A stretch of 64,000 nucleotides of DNA from Hallerella sp963660435 (lineage in GTDB: Bacteria; Fibrobacterota; Fibrobacteria; Fibrobacterales; Fibrobacteraceae), in the NCBI GenBank assembly GCA_963660435.1, contig CAVKYI010000010.1:1-64000 (forward strand), read 5' to 3'. The notes under the pieces are model-generated. The model saw only the letters and a list, made by a program, of their open reading frames with translations. It had not been told where the DNA came from and made no database searches. The position numbers were made by a program, and so were the translations under genes. Shown here one piece after another: positions 60,338-64,000 of this stretch. Within the stretch, counting starts at the first letter, position 1. Each line of letters begins with the position of its first letter.

Positions 60338-61384
60338 TTAGTGTCTAAAGTGGCGCATGCCGGTGAAGACCATCGCGATGCCGAACTTGTCGGCTGCTTC
60401 GATCGAAAGGTCGTCCTTCTTGGAGCCACCCGGCTGGACGATATAGCGAACGCCCGCTTCGTGAGCCGCTTCCACGTTGTCCGGGAAGGGGAAGAACGCG
60501 TCGGAACCCATGACGACTTCGCCAAAGACCTTGCGAATCTTCTCGTCGAGCGTTTCGCCTTCGGCAAGATTCATGTATTCGTTTGTCGGATCTTCCACCA
60601 TCATCTTCACGTTGTCGCGGACGCGCGGCTGGCAAAGGCGCTTGTTCGAATCGATACGGTTCGGCTGTCCCGGCCCAAGACCGATGACCTGGAACTGTCC
60701 CGGCTTGTATTCGTAGCCCATCACGATAGCGTTAGACTTCGTGTACTTGGTGATAATCCATGTGAACTTCGCGAGCGCGAGCTTGTTGTCCGGGAACTTC
60801 GCCTGCGTCACCGTTTCGAACTTTTCGAACAGATCCACGTCGCGGTCCTGCACGAGCATACCGCCGATGATGTGCTTATAGACCTTGCGCGCCTTCGGCT
60901 TTTCGATCTTCCCGACTTCGAGGAGCCGGATGTCCTTGCTCTTGTTCTTCAAGAATTCCAGGGCGTCGTCGTCAAAGGATGGCGCAAGCAGAATCTCGAC
61001 AAAACGACCCTTCAGAAGCTGCGCGGTCTTCAAATCGACCCGCTTGCTCGAAGCGATGACCGAACCGAAAGCCGACACCGGGTCCCCGGCCCAGGCCGCA
61101 GCAAAGGCTTCGTCCAGAGTCTCGCCGGTCGCCATGCCGCAAGGGTTCATGTGCTTGATGATGACAATCGCCGGGACGTCCGAAAACTCGCGGATGATTT
61201 CCAAAGCGGCATCCGCATCCACGATATTGTTATACGAAAGCTCCTTGCCGTGGAGCTGTTTCGCCGTCGCAAGGCTCGCCTCGTCAAAGCCGGGTTCCTT
61301 GTAAAAGACCGCGCTCTGGTGCGAATTTTCGCCATAGCGGAGCGGCGTGGGATCGTTGAATTTGAGTATCAGTTCTTCGGACAT
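60338..61384 (-). CDS. Stand-alone AICAR transformylase (PurH C-terminal domain only)
   Basis: A 348-residue protein corresponding to the formyltransferase half of PurH, which formylates AICAR with 10-formyl-THF in purine synthesis. It has LRYGENSHQSAVFY, the catalytic Lys-His in IIKHMNPCGMA, DPVSAFGSVIA, GPGQPNRIDSNKRL, SDAFFPFPDNVEAAHEAGVR, and the C-terminal GGSKKDDLSIEAAD plus MVFTGMRHFRH. The N-terminal IMP cyclohydrolase (MGS-like) domain is absent. AGAGGT precedes the ATG, and a different gene ends only 77 nt upstream, so it is not simply truncated. IMP cyclohydrolase must be encoded elsewhere. First of a three-gene operon with the unknown gene and trmFO. Confidence 0.88.
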   Translation of the reverse strand: MSEELILKFNDPTPLRYGENSHQSAVFYKEPGFDEASLATAKQLHGKELSYNNIVDADAALEIIREFSDVPAIVIIKHMNPCGMATGETLDEAFAAAWAGDPVSAFGSVIASSKRVDLKTAQLLKGRFVEILLAPSFDDDALEFLKNKSKDIRLLEVGKIEKPKARKVYKHIIGGMLVQDRDVDLFEKFETVTQAKFPDNKLALAKFTWIITKYTKSNAIVMGYEYKPGQFQVIGLGPGQPNRIDSNKRLCQPRVRDNVKMMVEDPTNEYMNLAEGETLDEKIRKVFGEVVMGSDAFFPFPDNVEAAHEAGVRYIVQPGGSKKDDLSIEAADKFGIAMVFTGMRHFRH

Positions 61385-61413
61385 AAAATACCTCTACTTG
61401 GGTGTGACAAATG

Positions 61414-61440
61414 TAGAAAATCCCGAGCGTTTGCCCGGGA
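61414..61440 (-). terminator. Terminator of the fibro-slime gene
   Basis: On the minus strand TCCCG pairs with CGGGA, with extra GC pairs in the loop, followed by TTTTCT. It lies 22 nt after the stop codon and before the AICAR transformylase gene. Confidence 0.7.
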
Positions 61441-61461
61441 TGTATGGAACTTGGATAAGGA

Positions 61462-64000
61462 TTATTTCCCCACGATGCGACGGAAGCCGCGACTCTGCTT
61501 GTATTCCGTACGCTTGTATTCACCGTCCATCGGAGTCTGTTCGCCACCAATGTTCACGCAATGCTTTTGCGGATACTCCACAAGAGACATCTGGTAAATA
61601 TAGACGCCCGTGCCGAGCTTTCTGCCATCTTGCGCGACCGGGTAGGTCTTGACGCTCGCCACGATGCTTCCCGTCTGGGTTTCGGGCTTCGTAAGGCATT
61701 CCTCGTCAGTGCTTACGTTGGAGTTCGTTATCTTGTTGAACTCTTCACGGCTCAGTTCCTGGCTGTATTGGTTTACGAAATGTCCCAGATGGTCAAAGAC
61801 GCGGACCGTGACGCGGAACGCCTGGTCGGTCACAAAGGCGAAGCTTACGCAATTCTCGACACCGTTCACCGTCGCGCAGCGAGAACTGTCAATGCTGCCT
61901 CCATTGGAGTTTGTCTTGGAATTGATGACGACTTGGCCATTCGGAGAAGCGTCACCACCCGGAGCCTTGGAATACTTGTCGATATTGTTCTTGATCCATT
62001 CGCTCTGGTTTTCCGAGTTGGAGTAGTCAATCGGAAGCGGCGTAATGATGATTTCGCCAGTCTGCTTGTCGCCGAGCTTTCCCTTGTCGAGTGTCGAATT
62101 GTCGAAAGGCGGGCGATCGATGGTCGTGTCGGCAGGGATAACCGTCGTCGAAGAGTTGTTCGCAACCTTTGTGACCGGTCCCCAGTTATACGTATCGACA
62201 GCTTTGAGCGTCGCCGAGAAAATCTGCTGGTTTGCTTCCGAATAGAAGCAATTCATCGCCGAAGAACCATCAACCTCGCTAGGCGGGAAGTTGAAGGCGA
62301 GCGAATCGCCCTTGACCGGATTCTTCTGCACCGTGCAGGACTGGTCGGTGCAGAGCTTGCCCGAAATCTTGTAGGAAAATCCCTTGGACGTCTTTTGAAC
62401 ATAGGTAAAGTTCTCAACCTTGAAGGCGAGGGTATCAAGAGTTCCCAGCGAATTTGCCCTTTTCGAGAGAATCGGGAAGGAAGTGCCGTTCGAATTCTTG
62501 ATGTATAGAATGGAATTTTCGTGTAGCTGGGTGTTCGTATAGATGTAGGTATCGAGCGAACCGGATTCGTTCACATCGACTTCCGCTTCGAGAATGCGCG
62601 GCTGGCCATAAGCGGAAGCGGCGACTTCCGCAAGATTCGCGCGAATGTAAAGGTTCGAACCGTCCGACTGTCTATCCGCATAGAAGAAGTGCAGATGGTG
62701 CCAGGAACCGTCCGCCCACTGTCCATCCGCCCCGCAAGCGTTCTTTTTCTGCTGTACGGCGGCGAGAGGCTCGCCCTCGTGGCAACCGTGGTTGTTCGCG
62801 GCAAGAGTGCGGATGTTCACGATGCCCGGCGTCGCGAGGTGCGTTCCGCCCAGATCGACGGCCAGCACGCCATCGACAAAAATCCACATATCGTCGTCAC
62901 CGGCGAACTCGAAGATTTCCTGGTTCAGCTCGTCGGTGTTGTTCTGCTTGTAATACTTGAAGTTCGCATAGCCCATCATCGTGAAGTTGTAGTTGCGAAG
63001 ATGCAGCTTTCCAAGCACGCCAAACTTGTCCGCGATGTTCTCCGCATCTTTTGCGCTTAGCCCGCGCGCTCCGCCAGACTGGTTCCAGTCGGCGCAAAGA
63101 GCGGACGTATTGTTACCAAGAAAATCCTTTTGCGTACTTGCATACTTGTAATTATACGGTGGACAGAAAATCGAGAAGCTCTGAGGTCCCCACTGGTCCG
63201 TTCCCGGAGCCGCCCCTTCCCGCACCAGCGAAGAATTGACCACGTCAAGCGGAAAGTAACCGCCATTGTTGTAGTTGTAATCGAGTTCCTTGTACTTCGG
63301 GTTGTCGGAGGCAGTCGGGAGGTCTAGCGTAGTCTTGGATGTCTTGTTTACGCCCGAAACATCCTCGAACCACTGGGCAAAATTCGAATTGTCGCACGCC
63401 TCGTTCAGCTTGTGGATGTGCGCACCTTCCAGGTAAAGGGGTTCTCCCGCATCATCCACGTCGAAAGTCAGGTAGGGCTGCACCATGCCCGGCGTGTAAT
63501 AGACTTCGTTTCCCCAGTCATCCCCGCCGGAATTCTTGGCTTCTTCGCCCGTGCAGGTGTTCTTGATAACGCCCGTGAAAGTCGTCCCCTGGGACTGCTT
63601 GAAACCGCGCTGGACCTGGTTCGTATAACCGGCAACGCCCGCATGGCACTGGCCATACATCAGGTTTCCGAACGTAGCGGTCACCTGCTGCAGATAGGTG
63701 GGAAGGATCGGATTCGCGACCCAGGGAAGCCCGTCCATGCCAAGCGCGACCCCGGCCTTGGTTTCCTTGTTGCCGCACGTGTTGTGGTAGGCGGAAAGCC
63801 CATACCAGTTAATGTCATACCCGGGAAGACCGCAATTATAGATGTCGTTCAGATATTTGACAGATTCTTCCGAGAAGTTTTCGAAGTCCGGATGGCTCGG
63901 CTGGAAATCGCGGACGATAACGTCCAGGGAAATATTCACATTGCTCACTTGCGCTTGCGCCGTCATCAGGGAACCTGCGGCAAGCAGCGTCGATAGCATC
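61462..64000 (-). CDS. Fibro-slime domain surface protein (start beyond the right edge)
   Basis: At least 845 residues. The visible N-terminus, MLSTLLAAGSLMTAQAQ, is the end of a signal peptide; the true start probably lies just beyond 64000. A Cys-rich ~300-residue segment is followed by the fibro-slime/PA14-like region, with EFAGDDDMWIFVDGVLAVDL and HHLHFFYADRQSDGSNLYI. Beta-sandwich segments follow. A C-terminal FlgD/Ig-like stretch (FRVTVRVFDHLGHFVNQY, LGTGVYIYQMSLV) ends the chain and may be a secretion/sorting region. Fibro-slime proteins are outer-surface proteins of Fibrobacter linked to cellulose adhesion. Confidence 0.9.
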   Translation of the reverse strand, partial: MLSTLLAAGSLMTAQAQVSNVNISLDVIVRDFQPSHPDFENFSEESVKYLNDIYNCGLPGYDINWYGLSAYHNTCGNKETKAGVALGMDGLPWVANPILPTYLQQVTATFGNLMYGQCHAGVAGYTNQVQRGFKQSQGTTFTGVIKNTCTGEEAKNSGGDDWGNEVYYTPGMVQPYLTFDVDDAGEPLYLEGAHIHKLNEACDNSNFAQWFEDVSGVNKTSKTTLDLPTASDNPKYKELDYNYNNGGYFPLDVVNSSLVREGAAPGTDQWGPQSFSIFCPPYNYKYASTQKDFLGNNTSALCADWNQSGGARGLSAKDAENIADKFGVLGKLHLRNYNFTMMGYANFKYYKQNNTDELNQEIFEFAGDDDMWIFVDGVLAVDLGGTHLATPGIVNIRTLAANNHGCHEGEPLAAVQQKKNACGADGQWADGSWHHLHFFYADRQSDGSNLYIRANLAEVAASAYGQPRILEAEVDVNESGSLDTYIYTNTQLHENSILYIKNSNGTSFPILSKRANSLGTLDTLAFKVENFTYVQKTSKGFSYKISGKLCTDQSCTVQKNPVKGDSLAFNFPPSEVDGSSAMNCFYSEANQQIFSATLKAVDTYNWGPVTKVANNSSTTVIPADTTIDRPPFDNSTLDKGKLGDKQTGEIIITPLPIDYSNSENQSEWIKNNIDKYSKAPGGDASPNGQVVINSKTNSNGGSIDSSRCATVNGVENCVSFAFVTDQAFRVTVRVFDHLGHFVNQYSQELSREEFNKITNSNVSTDEECLTKPETQTGSIVASVKTYPVAQDGRKLGTGVYIYQMSLVEYPQKHCVNIGGEQTPMDGEYKRTEYKQSRGFRRIVGK

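Noticed and set aside
60338..61384. AICAR transformylase gene considered as a truncated purH pseudogene
   Set aside because: It has a proper start, ribosome binding site, full domain and stop, and a separate gene with its own terminator ends just upstream, so it is an intact stand-alone gene.

Overview
The window looks like a chromosomal segment from a Fibrobacter-type bacterium (Fibrobacterota, gut or rumen fibre degrader). The reasons are a lipoprotein with the Fibrobacter succinogenes major paralogous (FISUMP) domain, a fibro-slime/PA14-like surface protein, a pectate lyase with a poly-Ser linker and a type IX-style C-terminal tail, and promoter boxes resembling the TAnnTTTG -7 element of the related Bacteroidota. 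By eye the DNA is moderately GC-rich with strongly biased third positions, so almost every real gene casts a long false ORF on the other strand. No rRNA, tRNA, CRISPR array, insertion sequence or prophage was seen.

Layout. 1-11 kb: the first codons of gmd, then valS, a small lipoprotein and a 2434-residue secreted protein made of 22 cadherin/Ig-like repeats, all on the minus strand. 11-15.5 kb: an unknown protein, a membrane-anchored M23 peptidase, a lipoprotein and a GH5 glycoside hydrolase. 15.5-20.6 kb: an HD-GYP response regulator translationally coupled to a large hybrid histidine kinase. 20.5-24.7 kb: a zinc-ribbon protein, class II fructose-bisphosphate aldolase and ClpB, the last with a consensus sigma-54 promoter. 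24.7-33.1 kb (minus): an outer-membrane protein, a lipoprotein, a seven-gene operon of the Vibrio TonB2 type (DUF3450-like, TtpC-like ExbB, ExbB, ExbD, TonB and two helical-repeat proteins) and an ankyrin lipoprotein. 33.2-37.7 kb (plus): beta-barrel protein, UDP-glucuronate epimerase-like enzyme, Hsp33, ThrH and RlmI. 37.7-44.5 kb (minus): TPR protein, Pgk, thioesterase, polar amino-acid ABC transporter and an ABC-2 exporter. 44.5-49.5 kb (plus): Gre factor, TatD, pectate lyase and LeuB. 49.5-53.4 kb: FISUMP lipoprotein, then Alr and an orphan HsdR_N-type protein bracketed by repeat-rich intergenic DNA. 53.4-58.5 kb (plus): PotABCD and Tgt. 58.5-64 kb (minus): TrmFO, an unknown protein, a stand-alone AICAR transformylase and the fibro-slime protein cut by the window edge.

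Most of the window is housekeeping: tRNA charging and modification, glycolysis, purine, leucine and D-alanine synthesis, and protein quality control (Hsp33, ClpB). Mixed into it is a surface and fibre-degradation layer: repeat adhesin, GH5, pectate lyase, fibro-slime, FISUMP, and an energised TonB complex for outer-membrane uptake. The features most worth following up are the strict three-domain higher-order repeat in the giant protein, TAnnTT boxes placed 6-9 nt before start codons (which predicts leaderless mRNAs), the sigma-54 promoter of clpB, and the mosaic repeats around alr.
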